A stretch of 64,000 nt of DNA, taken from Rhizaria sp. SCN 62-66. Its lineage: Eukaryota; Rhizaria, unplaced. Shown here piece by piece: positions 32,784 to 45,480 of this stretch. How positions within the stretch are numbered: position 1 is the stretch's first letter; every line of letters begins with the position of its first letter. Below the pieces are notes generated by a model, which saw nothing but the letters and a program-made list of their open reading frames with translations, ran no database searches and was not told the DNA's origin. The stretch spans positions 39,941 to 103,940 of the forward strand of contig MEDY01000184.1 in assembly GCA_001724265.1 (NCBI GenBank), written 5' to 3'. The translations under genes and the position numbers were made by a program.

Positions 32784-35700
32784 ATGTCCACGTCGCGGTT
32801 TATCGAGACGGAGGCGACGGACGGCGTCCGCTTCTCGTGGAACATCCTGCCGATGACCAAGGCCGACGCGGCCGAGCTGCACGTGCCCATCACTGCCCTC
32901 TACACGCCCTTCAAGCCCATCGACGGGCTCGGCACGGTCCAGTACAAGCCGGTGCTGTGCGGCAGCTGCGGCGGAATTCTGAACCCGTTCTGCCGCGTCA
33001 ACACGACGAACAAGACTTGGTCGTGCTCGCTCTGCAATTCCGGCAACCACTTCCCGGCCCATTACGCTGGCATCACGGCCACCAACAAGCCCGCGGAGCT
33101 GATGTCGCAGTACACCACGCTCGAGTACACGCTTGACTCACGTCCGGCGCCGCCGCCGGTGTTCCTCTTCGTCGTCGACACGTTTCTGATCGCCGACGAA
33201 CTCGCCGCGCTGGCCGACGCGCTCGCGCAAGCCGTGCTCATGGCACCCGCAGACGCCGTGGTGGGCCTCATCACCTTCGGCCGCCACGTCAGGCTGTACG
33301 AACTGGGCGCGCTCGCCGCCGCGGACACGCCCGCGCTCGCCGCCGCCATCGCCGCCATGGCCGGCGCCGACACCGCGACGGGCACGGGACCCGCGGGTTC
33401 CGCCGCTGATGGCGCGAGCGCCGCGCTGCTGCAGCGGTCGTACGTGTTCCACGGCGACAAGACCGTCACCAAGGCCGAGCTCATGGCCGCGCTGGGCATC
33501 TCGGACGCCGTCCCCGTCGCCCCCAGCGCCAGCGCCGGCGCCGCGGGGGCTGCGGGGGCGACGGAGGCCAAGACTGCCGGCTCCCCTGCCGCCGCCGGCG
33601 GCGCCGCTGGCGCGGCCGGTGCCAACGGCTCCGCGGGCGTGCTGGGCGGGGCAGGCGCGGGGCTGGGCAACTTCCTCGCCCCGCTGGCCGACTGCGACTC
33701 GCACCTCACTTCGATCCTCTCGGCGCTCACCAAGGACCCGTTCCCCTACGACGACAAGCGCTGCGCGCCGCCGCGCTGCACGGGCGCCGCGCTCGCGCTT
33801 GCTGTGACGCTGCTCGACCTGGCAGCGGGCCGCGGCCGCAGCGGGCGCATCCTCGCCTTCCTCGGCGGTACGTCCGCCTTTACATAACCAAATTGCATAG
33901 ATAAAGCATAAGATCGATATATACGAGACTAACACGAAGTCGTAATGCTAAAAAAAAGCTAAACCACATGTTACTCTATTTTTTCTTTTATTCTCACTCA
34001 TTCATCCCATCTTTTGTATTCTATTTCCATATTTTTCCCTCTCGCACTCTCGCAGGCGCGTGCGCGACGCCCCCCGGGCAGATCGCGTCCACATCGCTCG
34101 AGACGCCGATCCGCTCGCATCACGACCTGCTCAAGAACAACCCTTCGGCGGCGTACCACAAGTCGGCCGTGGCTTTCTACCAGAAGCTCGCGTCGCAGGC
34201 CGCCGCCAACGGGCACACCATCGACCTCTACATCGGGTGCCTCGACCAGGTATGTCGCTCACTTCGCGAAATGAGTATATATCACGTTCACTTTCTTATA
34301 TTTCAGAATGAATTTGTGTTATCGAAATTTATTTTGTATTTTTATATCCTACTATGTCTCTTTATTCCATATCGCTCATATTACTTTCAATTCGTGTTCG
34401 TGTTGCAGGTCGGTCTGGCCGAGATGCGCACGCTGGTGTCCGAGACGGGCGGGCGCGTGGTCCTGGACGACTCGTTCACGCGCGGCGTCTTCAAGGGTTC
34501 TCTGCACCAGATGTTTACGTGCGACGAGGACGGTGCGCTGGCGCTGGGCTTCGGCGCCGAGCTGCACGTGCAGGTATCCCCCGAACTCACAGTCGTCGGC
34601 GCCATCGGCCCGCTGTCGTCGCAGAACCGCAAGGCGACGTACGTGGCGGCCAGCAACCCGCTCAACCAGGGCGTGGGCGGGACTTGCGCGTGGACGCTGG
34701 GCGGGCTCGACGAGAGCACCACGGTCGCCGTGTACCTGGACGTCACTAAGGCCGAGGCCGCGGTGGCAGGCGAGACTGTCAGCTCGTACGTGCAGTTCTC
34801 GACGCGGTACCGCCACAGCTCGGGCGCGACGCGGCTGCGCGTTACCACGCTGGCGCGCATGCACGCAGACATCCGCAGGGACGTCGGTCACGCCGCCATC
34901 GTCGGCGGCTTCGACCAGGTGCGTAACGCGTTTCGCTAAAACAAATATATTTTGATGAGATCCCACAATCTTATTATTGTGCTTTATTTTAATGAAGATA
35001 TATTACAATCATATGTAAATTCATTTGTTTTACCCGATTTCACTTCAATACTGTGGATACCTACTCATTCACATTGTTATCTTACCACTCACACTCACTC
35101 GCTTTGCCTCTCGTTGTTGTTTTCTCTCCCCGCCTGTCATAGGAGGCCGCCGTGGCCGCGGTGACCCGCTGGGCCGTGCACAAGACGCTCACAGAGTACA
35201 CCCTCGACGTGCTGCGCTGGACCGAAAAAATGCTCGTCTCGTTCGTGTCCAACTTCGCGACGTACCGGCCCGGTGATGTGAGCAGCTTCCGCCTCGCACA
35301 GAACATGGTCTTTTTCCCGCAGTTCATCTTCCACCTGCGGCGCAGCCAGTTCCTGCAGGTGTTCAACAACTCTCCCGACGAGACGGCCTTCTTCCGCACG
35401 ATTTGCCTGCACGAGACGGTGACCAACACGCTGCTGATGGTGCAGCCGACGCTGACGGGGTACTCGCTCGAGGCGCCCACGGCGCCTCTCATGCTCGACG
35501 TGTCGTCCTGCGCGTCGAACCGCATCCTGCTGCTCGACACCTACTTCCACATTGTTGTGTGGTACGGCGATACGATTTCCCGCTGGCGCGCGGACAACGT
35601 GCAGGCGAACCCGCAGTACGCCTTCTTCGCGCAGCTGCTTAAGGCGCCCCTGCACGACGCCAAGGCACTAATGGCGACGCGCTTTCCCACGCCGCGCTTC

Positions 35701-35994
35701 ATCGAGTGCGTTGAACGCGGCTCGCAGTCCCGCTTCCTGCTCGCCAAGCTCAACCCGTCGGTAACGCACAGCAGCAGCGCCGCGGGCGCGGGCGCCGGGG
35801 CGGCGGCCGCGGCGGCCGCGGCGGCGGCGGGCGTTGAGCCCGGGCAGCAGGAGCCGCTCATCTTCACCGAAGACTCGAACCTCAAGGGCTTCATCGACAT
35901 GCTTAAGAGCGTCGTCGTCAGCAAGGGCCGCCAGACCGCCGCGGCCGCCGCCGCCGCCAACGCGGCCGCCATGCGCGTCAACGCCATCCGGTGA
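32784..35994 (+). CDS. SEC23: COPII coat subunit SEC23
   Basis: Four exons: 32784-33867, 34056-34249, 34409-34918 and 35143-35994; 879 residues, TGA stop. Donors GTACGT, GTATGT and GTGCGT. SEC23 is the GTPase-activating subunit for SAR1 in the inner COPII coat that buds vesicles from the ER. Visible in order: the start (FIETEATDGVRFSWN), the zinc finger (CGSCGG, CSLCN; residues about 53-78), the trunk (PPVFLFVVDTFL), the beta-sandwich and helical parts (ATYVAASNPLNQG), and the gelsolin domain (SSCASNRILLLDTYFHIVVWYGDTI). An Ala/Gly-rich insert at about 235-290 and an Ala-rich insert near the C-terminus explain the length (about 765 in animals). Intron 2 is 159 nt, a multiple of three, with no in-frame stop. 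Confidence 0.95.
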
Positions 35995-36505
35995 GCAGTG
36001 AGGCAGTCAGTGACTGTGAGTCAGCAAGTGACTGTGAGTCTGGATGCATGCCTGTGGGATGTTGTGCGCAGCGCTGCTGAGAGGCCATTGGTCATCAAGA
36101 GCCTGGCCGCTGGCGTCGCTGGCGTCTTGATTGATTGATTAGTTCAAGAACGTAGTTTGTTTGTTTACGGTTATACTTTTATGGCTGATTTTCGATCTAT
36201 CTGTTCATTTTGTTTTGCAGGAATAAATTATTTACAAGTCCACGATTTTAATATGTTATATTGACTTGCATGTGTATTTGAGTAGTTGCGAGAATGCTGA
36301 GCAGAGTTTAAGCGCACACAAATATGGAGATGAGCAATCAGTAATACACAGAGGGATTGTACGTTGGTGGTTTGAAATAATAAGAATACTAGGTAATTGT
36401 TGTTCTGTTGTCGCCATTCGAGGCGCAATAGCAGTCCAGTTGTCAGATCTAATGTTGAATAGTGACCGCCTGCCACACTGTCTCTGTGAGTGTCGAGCAG
36501 CCGCC
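35995..36505. other. Convergent spacer with two GTGACTGTGAG copies
   Basis: 3' regions of SEC23 (plus) and ATP23 (minus). GTGACTGTGAG occurs at 36010-36020 and 36028-36038, directly after the SEC23 stop. AT-rich beyond. No gene is seen. Confidence 0.55.
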
Positions 36506-37378
36506 TTAAGGGATGGTGTAGAAGGGCGCGGTGTCCTGAAAGCAGCGCGCAAACACGCGTTCGATGGCCTCCTTGCTCTGCTCGGGCCCGTTGCAGTGCG
36601 GGTTGATGCGGCACGAGTTGAGGGCGCGGCGCTTCACGCACACGGGCAGATGCGCCATCTGCGGCAGGAAGGAGATGACGCCGCGGCGCATCTCTTCGTC
36701 GCGCGAGCACTCGCCCGACAGCAGCGACGCGCGGATCTCCATGCAAGCCAGTTGTTCGCAGCTCTTGGGGTCGATCTCGGCGCGTGCGAGGTCATAGACG
36801 TGGACGAGCTCGTGCGCGATGACGATGTTGATGTCGTCCTGCTTGAGCTTCTTGTCTTGGCACAGCACCAGTCCGATGTTGTCGTCCTGGTCGTGGATCA
36901 CCGCCGCAGAGACGGGGATGTCGCACGGCACGCACTGCACGAAGCGCTCCGGCTCAGGCACCAGCGCGCCGATGCGGGCGAGGTTCTCGAACAGGAAGCG
37001 CACCTTGCGCGTGCTCAGCGCCTTGTCCTTCATCTGCTCGCATTCCGCGAAGTCCTTCGCAATCTTCACGCGCTCCTCCGCAGTCAGGGGCACAATCGCG
37101 CTCAGCTCGGGCTTCGCGGCCGCGGGCTCCTCAGGCGCCGCGGCAGCCGAGGCGGCGGCGGCGACAGCAGCGTCGGTGGAGACAACGGCAGGGGTTGCGT
37201 CGACGGCGGCCGCTGCGGTGGACACGGCGGGGGTCTCGCCGGCCGCGGCCTTGACGGCGGAAGAAAGGGGGAAAAGCGGGGCAGCGTCCTTGGCGGCGGC
37301 AACGGTCACGGCAGCCGCGGTGCCTGAAAGACCGCCGATGAAGGCGAGCGCGGCGCGGCGCAGCAGGGACGCGGACAT
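36506..37378 (-). CDS. ATP23: Mitochondrial inner-membrane protease ATP23
   Basis: Single exon, 290 residues, TAA stop. ATP23 is a metalloprotease of the intermembrane space that, in yeast, processes subunit 6 of ATP synthase and helps assemble it. The zinc site HELVH is at residues 189-193 (IAHELVHVYDLAR). The surrounding Cys-rich pattern (AECEQM, FVQCVPCDIP, SCEQLACMEIRAS, RRALNSC, VFARCFQD) matches ATP23, whose cysteines form disulfides in the intermembrane space. The N-terminus (MSASLLRRAALAFIGG) looks like a targeting sequence, followed by an Ala-rich linker that makes it longer than yeast ATP23 (227 residues). Confidence 0.92.
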   Translation of the reverse strand: MSASLLRRAALAFIGGLSGTAAAVTVAAAKDAAPLFPLSSAVKAAAGETPAVSTAAAAVDATPAVVSTDAAVAAAASAAAAPEEPAAAKPELSAIVPLTAEERVKIAKDFAECEQMKDKALSTRKVRFLFENLARIGALVPEPERFVQCVPCDIPVSAAVIHDQDDNIGLVLCQDKKLKQDDINIVIAHELVHVYDLARAEIDPKSCEQLACMEIRASLLSGECSRDEEMRRGVISFLPQMAHLPVCVKRRALNSCRINPHCNGPEQSKEAIERVFARCFQDTAPFYTIP

Positions 37379-37927
37379 GGGGAGCCGCGAGTGCTGCGTT
37401 TGAAGGTGATAAAATAAATGTGATAGTGTGAGAATATTGAAAATATATAATTTACTTAGATTGATTATGCAAAATATAACCAGTCATGTTGTTGACGGAC
37501 AACTCACTGCTGCAGACAATGCACAATTTGACCTAGCGAAGGGCCGAGCCCCACAGTCGCTGCAACCATGCCGCCGCGCCGTCGCTGTCGGTGGTAGTTG
37601 TTGCTGCTGCGAGAAGTCGCAGTGAATACCGAGCTGCATTTGAGGAGAACAACGATTTTGAGAAAGAATGTTACATTTCTGTGTATCCATAAAAGTGTTC
37701 TATATTATATTTTGTATTGCGCCAACTTGAGTACGATTCTGAAGTTATATCATGCTTTCATCAAAGCTTCAAGTCGCAACTTGAACAAGCCTCCTATCAC
37801 CATTCGCCTCTGCTGCCGTTCTATGAAATTGCGTTCAATGTGAACCAACGCCTGTTACCCAGTGTCTCAATTAACAAAACCGCTTAAATTCGTACGGTTC
37901 CCTTGTTTGTGTTTGTAGTGACGAGAG
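37379..37927. other. Divergent promoter region, ATP23 and G6PD
   Basis: AT-rich throughout; no gene is seen. Confidence 0.5.
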
Positions 37928-40900
37928 ATGTCGACGTCTCGTCCTGACCCCCGCGGGAGCCCAGCAGACCCACACTCAGTCGCGCATCTCCCCACATCAG
38001 GCTCTCACTCTGGCAGGACCACAAGCACGCACACGCCACCACGCCCTAAAGCCGCACCAGCGTTTGGCGCGCTTCCCAGCGGCCGCAGCGGCCCCGGCTC
38101 CGGGCGCAGCAGCAGCCGCTCCCGTCTGCCCGCCACGACCTCCGGCTCTGAAGGCTCTGTTCCCGGTTCTGGTCCCAGCTCCGGCTCAGCCTCTAGCAAG
38201 CCCCATGCAACTGGTGCGTCGGCCTCTATCCCCGCTGCAGCCGCCGCGGCTACTGGGGCTGCGACTGTGTCGTCCGGCAGCGAGAGCGACGACGAGGCCA
38301 GCGCTGGCACCGACGCGGCGAACGCCAATAGCCATGACATCAGCAACGACAACGGGGGCAGTGGCAAGGACAGCGCTAGATCCGAGCGCGAGCGCATTGC
38401 TGCTGCAACAGCGACTGCGGCGGGCAGAGCGGCTGATATCGACACAAAGCATGACGATGTTGAGGCCCACGCGCACAGCATCAACACGAACGCACACTCT
38501 ACCAACACAACTCTCACTCACGCCAAGAGCAAGAGCAAGGGCCAAAGCCAGAGCGATGCCGCCGCGAGTAAAAGCACGGCTACTCACAAGACTGGCGACG
38601 CAAGCGCCCACAAGGCGACCGTGAGCGCCCACAAGGCGACTGCGAGCGCGGCGTCTGCGTTGAGTGGCGACAACAGCGACGACGAGGCGTCCGAGACCGC
38701 CGCTGCCGCCGCCGCTGGCGCTGGGCACGGCCACACCGCCGGCTACAGCCACCTCTCGGCGCACGGCCATGGTAACACGCACGATTTGGCTGCAACTCAC
38801 GGTCACAGCGTGCACGGTCACGCCACGGCGCACGGAGCTGTGTCCACGCCCACTCCCAGTGCGGCCGGCGCCCGCGGAGGCACTCAGCGCAACAGCAGCG
38901 GCGCCGGCGGCGCTACTGGTGGCAAGGACAACAGCGGCGAGAGCAGCGGCAGCGTATTTTCCCGCCTGTATTCTGCGACGACCGCGTCTAGCCTGGCACA
39001 TCAGCAGCACAGCAGCGACGACAGCGGCGACGGCCACCCCGCAGCCGCCGCCGCCGCTGCTACTGCACCGCACAGCAGCAGCAGCGGCGGCGGCGGCAGC
39101 GGCATTGGCATTGCCGCAAGCATGCGCGCAGGCGCGCCGGACCTTGGTGCAACCGCTCGCAGCAGCCACGGCCACAATGCGCGCAGCGCAGGAAGCAGCA
39201 CCGCGAGCAGCAGACGCGGCAGCGCAGCCAATGTCACGCATGCTGACAAGAGCGACGGCACGAGTGTACGCGCAAGTGAGAGCAAGGGTAAGATCGAAAG
39301 CGAAGCTCACAACTCTACTGCTAACAGTAAGCGCGGTGCTGCAAGCAGCAGCAGCGGTAGCAGTCGCCGCGGGAGTTTAACAGCTGGCACAGCCGTTGGC
39401 GCACAGTTAGCTTCAGCGCGCAACAGCACTCATTTCAGCAGCAAGATTGAGAACCGGAGTACGACAGAAGACAAGGTCAAACCCGACAGCATTAAGATTG
39501 CGGACACCAGCGCGCGCACTCGCACGGACAGCAGGCATACCGCAACAAGTGCAGTGCAAAACAGCAGCAGCAGTTTTAGCACGGGCGCGCACAAACTTAG
39601 CGCAACTGCGAATAAGACTGACACTGCTGGCGCTCGCACGCACTTCGACGCACGCGCAACCTCTGGCACCGGCGCTGGCACTGGCAATGACGCTGACACG
39701 GGCTGTATTAGTAAAAGTGACGCAGTGCTGAGCCCGCGCACAAGCGGCGGCGCCCGCATCATGAGCACTGGCGTGGCCGGCAAGCGAGTGATGACACTGT
39801 CCGCGACAATTACCCCGATTAGCGTTCGCTCGACCGTAAACAAGACGAACGTAACAAGCACGCAAGCAAAGCCGCGTACAAGCGCCGGCATTGTCAGTCC
39901 GAGCAGTCGCGTACTAGCGCACAGCCGCAATGATTCAACAGCGAACGCTGCAACCGCGCGCCGCCCCATCGCGGTCAAATCGCTACGCACGACAGGACCG
40001 ACACTGGCGCAGGCACATGCTCTTGCAGCAAGACCGGCCGCACCCAGCAAGCCAGACACTACCGTCCCTGGCGCCAAGCCCGCTGCATCTGTTTCAAAGC
40101 ACACTTTACTTCCCGCGACAACGCGCTCCGCTGCAAACGCGCGCCTTGCCGCAACAGCGCAACATGCGCCTGCTACACACACTGGTGCTCCCACTGGTAC
40201 GCGCACTCTTTATGGCGCAACAGGCACCACTGTGCGCAAGAGTGCTGTTGCTCTTCTTGACAGCGGTGCAAAGGGCGTGACAAAGCCGGCCGCTGCAGCT
40301 GCGGACAAGCGCAACGCGACTGCGCACACCGACAGGGAGGCCGCGAACAAGTCCACCAAGTCGGGTTTTGTCGGCGGCACAGTGAAAGCGCGCATTGCCA
40401 CCACAACAGCAGGGAAAGGCACAGTTACTCACGCGCGCACTGCTGCTAACAAAGGCGTGAACACGAAAAGCGCTGACAGTGCGAAGCCTCTGCGCAACAC
40501 GCACTCACTGCCTGCGGCCGGCGTCGCCGTGGACCGGGGCAGTGGCAGCAGCAGTGACAACGACAACAACACCGATAGCGACGGCGACGACGGCGACACG
40601 CACCGCAAGAACGGCAGCAGCAGCGACGGCGACGGCGGCTGCGGCTCCGGCACCGGCCTCGGCCTTGTCGGCCTTGCAGCTGACGCCGGCAGCACCAGCG
40701 CTGGCGCAGGCGACGATGCGGGCAGCTGCGTGGCGGCCGCTGCGTCGTCCCACTCGTCCGCGACAGGCCCGTACAACGGCGTGCTCACGTTCGTCATCTT
40801 CGGCGCGTCGGGCGACCTGGCGGCCAAGAAGACCTTCCCGGCGCTGGCCGCGCTCTGGGCGCGCGGACTGCTGCCCACGCAGTCCTGCGTCGTGGTTGGC

Positions 40901-43503
40901 GCCGCTCGGTCGGAGCTTTCGCGCGAGGCGTACATCGCTAAGATCTCCAAACACGTACGTCTACAGCACACATAACTATTAAACTATACGTTAAAACATG
41001 CAGCTATATGAGTGAATGTGTAATTGTTCAGTGTTTATTGACTTTTGCTAACCTTCACCGTGTTTCGGTTTAATTTGATTCGCTGCTTTCGTTTTGTTCG
41101 CAGCTCTCGCCTGACATCTCCGCTGCCGACCGCGAGTCTTTCCTGGCCAACTGCTACTACCAGCCGTGCGCGGACTACGCCGACGACGCCAGCTACACCG
41201 GGCTGCTGGCGCGGCTGTGCGAGCTTGAGGGCGAGAAGGCCGCCGCGCTTGCGTCGCACAGCCCCAGTCGCAGCAGCAGCAAGAGCAACAAGAGCAATAA
41301 CACAACCACCCAGGCAGGGGCTCACAGAGACGGCGCAGGCGGGCACATGCAAGGTAGTGGCGTAAACGGTCCGCACACGCGGCGGGTGCTGTATTTTGCT
41401 GTCCCACCCGAGGTCTTCGAGCCGATTGCAGAACGCTCGCATAAGTACGTGTTTTCATCATGTCTAAGTATCGACATTCAAGTTGATCATGCAATATTTA
41501 ACATCTGTTTTAATCAATCCTAGTAAAAACACGAACAAAGATACTTTTAGATATGATTAACATTGAATTAAACTCATTTATATTGCTCGATTCTCTGTGC
41601 ATCGCGTGATATCAACTTTGTCCAACCACAGGTTCCTGCGCTCCACCGCGCCCTTGACTCACGGCCACGCAGGTGGCACGGAGCGCGGTAGCACCACCGG
41701 CGATCACATTGGTGCTCACGCGTCCGAGGCGTCGGTACACATCGTTGTGGAGAAGCCCTTCGGCCACGACTTGGCTTCGGCGAAGGCACTCAATGAGAAC
41801 CTGCGCAAGCACTTCAAGGAGCGCGAGATCTACCGCATCGACCACTACCTTGCCAAGGACATGGTCCAGAACATGACCGTGGTGCGCTTTGCCAACAGGT
41901 GCTTTGAGCCGCTGTGGAACAATCAGCACATCCAGGTACGCACACGGGCTGCATTATAAGAGCAGCAATTTGAACGGGGATAATTGAAGCTCATATGTAG
42001 CTAGACTTTGTTCAACATATCAATGGTTATGAGATCATGATAAACCAACTTATATTAGAATTGTGATAAATGTGATTCATTTTTTTCATCATTATAACTC
42101 CACTTTTGCGTGATATTATGTGAATTTCGTCCCAATCGCAGTCTGTGTCGATCACATTCAAGGAGGACATAGGCGCGGCGGGCCGCGCGGGCTACTTCGA
42201 CTCGTACGGCATCCTGCTCGACGTGATGCAGAACCACCTCTGCCAGCTCCTTGCGCTGGCGGCGATGGAGCCCCCCGTGACGCTGCGTGCCGAGGACGTG
42301 CGCGACGAGAAGGTGAAACTGCTCAAGGCCGTGGCGCCGATCAAGCCCGAGAACGTGGTCGTGGGGCAGTACGTCTCGCGCAAGCAAACGCGCCCGCTGA
42401 CTCTTAGTAAGGACACTAGCACAGACAAAAGTAGTGCTAGTGGCGACAGTAGCGGCAAGAGTACGAATGCGAGCAAGAGCAAGACTGACGACGCTGACTC
42501 GGACGCCAGCTACCGCTCCGAGCCCGGCGTGCCCGCGGACTCCGTAACGGCGACGTTCTGCTCCCTCGCGCTGTACATCGACAACGCGCGGTGGTCTGGC
42601 GTGCCGTTCCTGCTTAAGTGCGGCAAGGGCCTTAATGAGAGCAAGGCCGAGATCCGCGTGCAGTTCAAGCGGCCCGACAACAACTTGTACGCGTGCACGG
42701 CGCGCAACGAGCTCGTGATTAAAGTCAAGCCGGATGACTCGATCTACGTCAAGATGCTCACCAAGGCGCCGGGGTTGTCGGACAAGCTGGTGATGACGGA
42801 GCTCGACTTCACCGTCGCCGACCGTCTGCCTCTCGCTCAGACGCATACTAAGACAGGCGATAGCGCCCGCACGAGCACAGGCAGCGCGGGCAAGACTTCT
42901 GGCACAGCCGCTGCCGAGAGTGGCGTCAGCAAGAGCAACGGTGCCGCGGTCGCGAGCGCGATCAGCAGCGCGCCGCCGGACGCGTACGAGCGGTTGCTGT
43001 GGGACGTGAGTACCGGGGACCGCAGTCTATTCGTGCGCAGCGACGAGCTCATGCAGTCATGGAAGATCTTCACGCCCGTGGTGCAAGCCATCGAGCGCGA
43101 CCTGCGCCAGGGCGTGGCCGCGGCAAAGCGCGACGGCAGCGGCGACGGGCTCTGCTACGACGATATCGACGTCGTCAACACGGCCGCGAACGTGGCCGTC
43201 AACGCGCTCAGCAACTGCGGCTCGACCGGCGGCGCTGGCACAGGCAACAAAGGCAAGAACACCGCGGCCGCTGGCGCTAACGCTGTGCGCGGCCACAACG
43301 CTCACGGCCACGCTGCGCACGGTCACGCTGCCCACGATCACGACAACGGCGGCTCACGGGCCGCGAAGCTTTGGGCCTACAAGCGCGGATCGCGCGGCCC
43401 CGCGGAGGCGGACCGGCTGGCCGCGCGCGTTGGCTTTGTGTCGAGCGTGGACGTCTACCAGTGGGTCCCGCCGCAGCACAGGGCGGCGGGCAAGAAACAG
43501 TGA
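37928..43503 (+). CDS. G6PD: Glucose-6-phosphate dehydrogenase with a 950-residue N-terminal extension
   Basis: Four exons: 37928-40954, 41104-41444, 41632-41935 and 42142-43503; 1677 residues, TGA stop. Donors GTACGT, GTACGT and GTACGC; phases close. G6PD oxidises glucose-6-phosphate with NADP+, the first step of the pentose phosphate pathway. The enzyme begins near residue 950 with the NADP motif [10 protein letters not shown] (from 959), then [18 protein letters not shown] and RIDHYLAKD, with catalytic-pocket His1194 and Lys1198, and ends [10 protein letters not shown]. The active site looks intact. Residues 1-945 are Ser/Ala/Thr/His/Gly-rich low complexity without stops. Further inserts rich in Ser, His and Gly interrupt the enzyme itself. 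Typical G6PD has about 500 residues, so this is more than three times longer. An internal start nearer the enzyme cannot be excluded. Confidence 0.93.
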
Positions 43504-44305
43504 GGCGCCGAGACTGGAGTGTTGGGTTAAGAGGTAAACGTTGTGTGTGATCTGGTGAGGGAATTGTGTAATTCAATCTATGTTTAAGTTGATCTATGTC
43601 TGTAAAATAAAGTTTAATTTGTCATATTGCGTTGTTACCATTTAATAGGGTTGTGTTGAATGTTTGGAATTTTTATTTGTTGCATTGTGCATCATCATTT
43701 ATCATAGGCGTTCGGGGTATCAAATGACCTCTTGTTGGCTGCTGCAGTACCAATACTACAGCGTGTCCAAAAAGAGAATTATATTCGTATCGACCATATG
43801 ATGGGTGAGATGTTATTGCGGAAATTTATCATGTTTTGATCGAACATTGGCTCAAACTAGGTATTCATCATCATTTTGTGTCAAGAGCGACAAGTGCAAG
43901 TATGGCGACCATGAGAGAATGCACGTGCAGCCGTTATTGCTGTTACCATGCACTGCCCCGTGTCACACTGAAGAGTGCACTGACGGATTGCCTGTCCCGT
44001 AATCAACTCGTCCGTCTGCCGTTAGCGTCAGCGTCAACGTCAGCGTCAGTCGGCCAACCGTTGCTTGTCGTCCCTCAGCGCGACTGCAGAGGGTTACTCA
44101 CGACGCTGCACTGTACTCTGCCGCACTGTACGGCGCTGCCTTGCAGCAGCGGCACAGCGCAGCGACTCGGGGGAGACAGACGGCGCGCGGCCTCGCAGCA
44201 TGTTGCTGCGGTCTCGTAGGCGGCTGCGTCTCTGGACTGACTGAGTGGCTGAGGGGCTGAGTGGCCCAAAAGGCGCGAGGTAACAAGGTCAGCGGCGCAC
44301 GCTCC
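43504..44305. other. Convergent spacer
   Basis: 3' regions of G6PD (plus) and SKP1 (minus). Short GCGTCA repeats occur at about 44024-44052. A 127-codon frame at 43836-44219 has no recognisable features. No gene is seen. Confidence 0.5.
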
Positions 44306-44812
44306 TTACATGTCCTCGGCCCAGCGGTTCTCCGCGCGCACGGCCTCCTCCTCCTCAGGCGTGAAGTCGTTGGGGATGTTGAGCGCGCGGCGAATCTGCT
44401 CGGGCGTCTTGTTCTTGATGATGCTGGCGACCTTGGCGCAGGCCAGGTTGAGCAGCGGCTGGATGTGCATATAGTCGGCGGCAATAATGAGGTCAAAGAG
44501 TTGCTCGCGGTCGATGTCGACGAAGTCGGCGTCCCACTGCTCCACCACCTCGTTCATGATGGGCGACTTGAGCGGCTTCTCGATCTCGCGCGCCGGGTTA
44601 TCACTGTGGTACTTCATGTACATCACAACCTTGTGCAGCACGCTGCCCTTAACGTGGGGCAGCGGGACCTCCTTGTCCGACGGGTCCGAGTCCACGATCG
44701 TCTTGATCAGCTCGGACATAAGCGCCACGCGCTTGGACACGGCGTACTTCTCCTGCTCCTGCGACACCAGCACCAGCTTGTCGTCGTCCACGTCGTGCAT
44801 CGCGTCAGCCAT
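44306..44812 (-). CDS. SKP1: SKP1, SCF ubiquitin ligase adaptor
   Basis: Single exon, 168 residues, TAA stop; human SKP1 has 163. SKP1 bridges cullin-1 and F-box proteins in SCF ubiquitin ligases. Start MADAMHDVDDDK is chosen because the family begins here; a longer in-frame ATG exists at 44842. The BTB/POZ-like fold is visible (KLVLVSQEQEKYAVSKRVALMSE, PLPHVKGSVLHKVVMYMKYH). The C-terminal F-box-binding helices are almost canonical: LFDLIIAADYMHIQPLLNLA, then KNKTPEQIRRALNIPNDFTPEEE ending in NRWAED. Confidence 0.96.
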   Translation of the reverse strand: MADAMHDVDDDKLVLVSQEQEKYAVSKRVALMSELIKTIVDSDPSDKEVPLPHVKGSVLHKVVMYMKYHSDNPAREIEKPLKSPIMNEVVEQWDADFVDIDREQLFDLIIAADYMHIQPLLNLACAKVASIIKNKTPEQIRRALNIPNDFTPEEEEAVRAENRWAEDM

Positions 44813-45480
44813 CGGGATAGCTGCGCGGGATAGCGGCGGCAAGAGTGGGAAGGTATGTGCACACGCGGGGTGAAATAGAACGATGCACGTGGTGGTGGGT
44901 GTGAACAGGGAAAGATGTGGTGGAGTTCGGTGAGCACGGTGAGCGTGGGTCCAGAGGAAGTGTGCGGAAAGTAAGCAAGATGACGCTCAGGCAATTTGTA
45001 AAAATAAGGACAAGGAGAAACACACTAATAAATCTCGGAAATCGAATCTAAAGGCGCACTGACAACTACTATCATCTCGAAAGGCGCGCTGAATATCTCT
45101 TCGTTTCAATCCACCACAAACCACAAACGAAAACGGCGCCATCCGCCGAATTTTTGCGAACCAGCCACAACAACTCGGACAGAATTCCAGCAAAAATGAC
45201 TATAAGCATTTCGCGCTCATATGTTCATCAGGTTCTACATAACGTGCACAGAAGACATATCTTGTTGGATAAAACATTTCTTTCTTTTTATACTTCCCCA
45301 GACCCTGATCTTATCGTTTGGGGCGCACTCGTCGTTGTACGCTAAGCTCACACTCTCAGATCCTCTTCCATTCTCCTTCGCCACCTCTCCAGTCCTGCGT
45401 CTTTCTTCTACGTCGACCAAATCACTCGAGCCACGTCACCACTGATTACCGACACTCCGTTGTCCTAGTTTTAACGCGCG
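44813..45480. other. Divergent promoter region, SKP1 and TFIIE beta
   Basis: AT-rich at 45180-45300 and pyrimidine-rich just before the TFIIE gene. No gene is seen. Confidence 0.5.

Noticed and set aside
43836-44219. 127-codon plus-strand frame between G6PD and SKP1
   Set aside because: Ends at TAG, which is probably not a stop here, and has no protein-like pattern or family.
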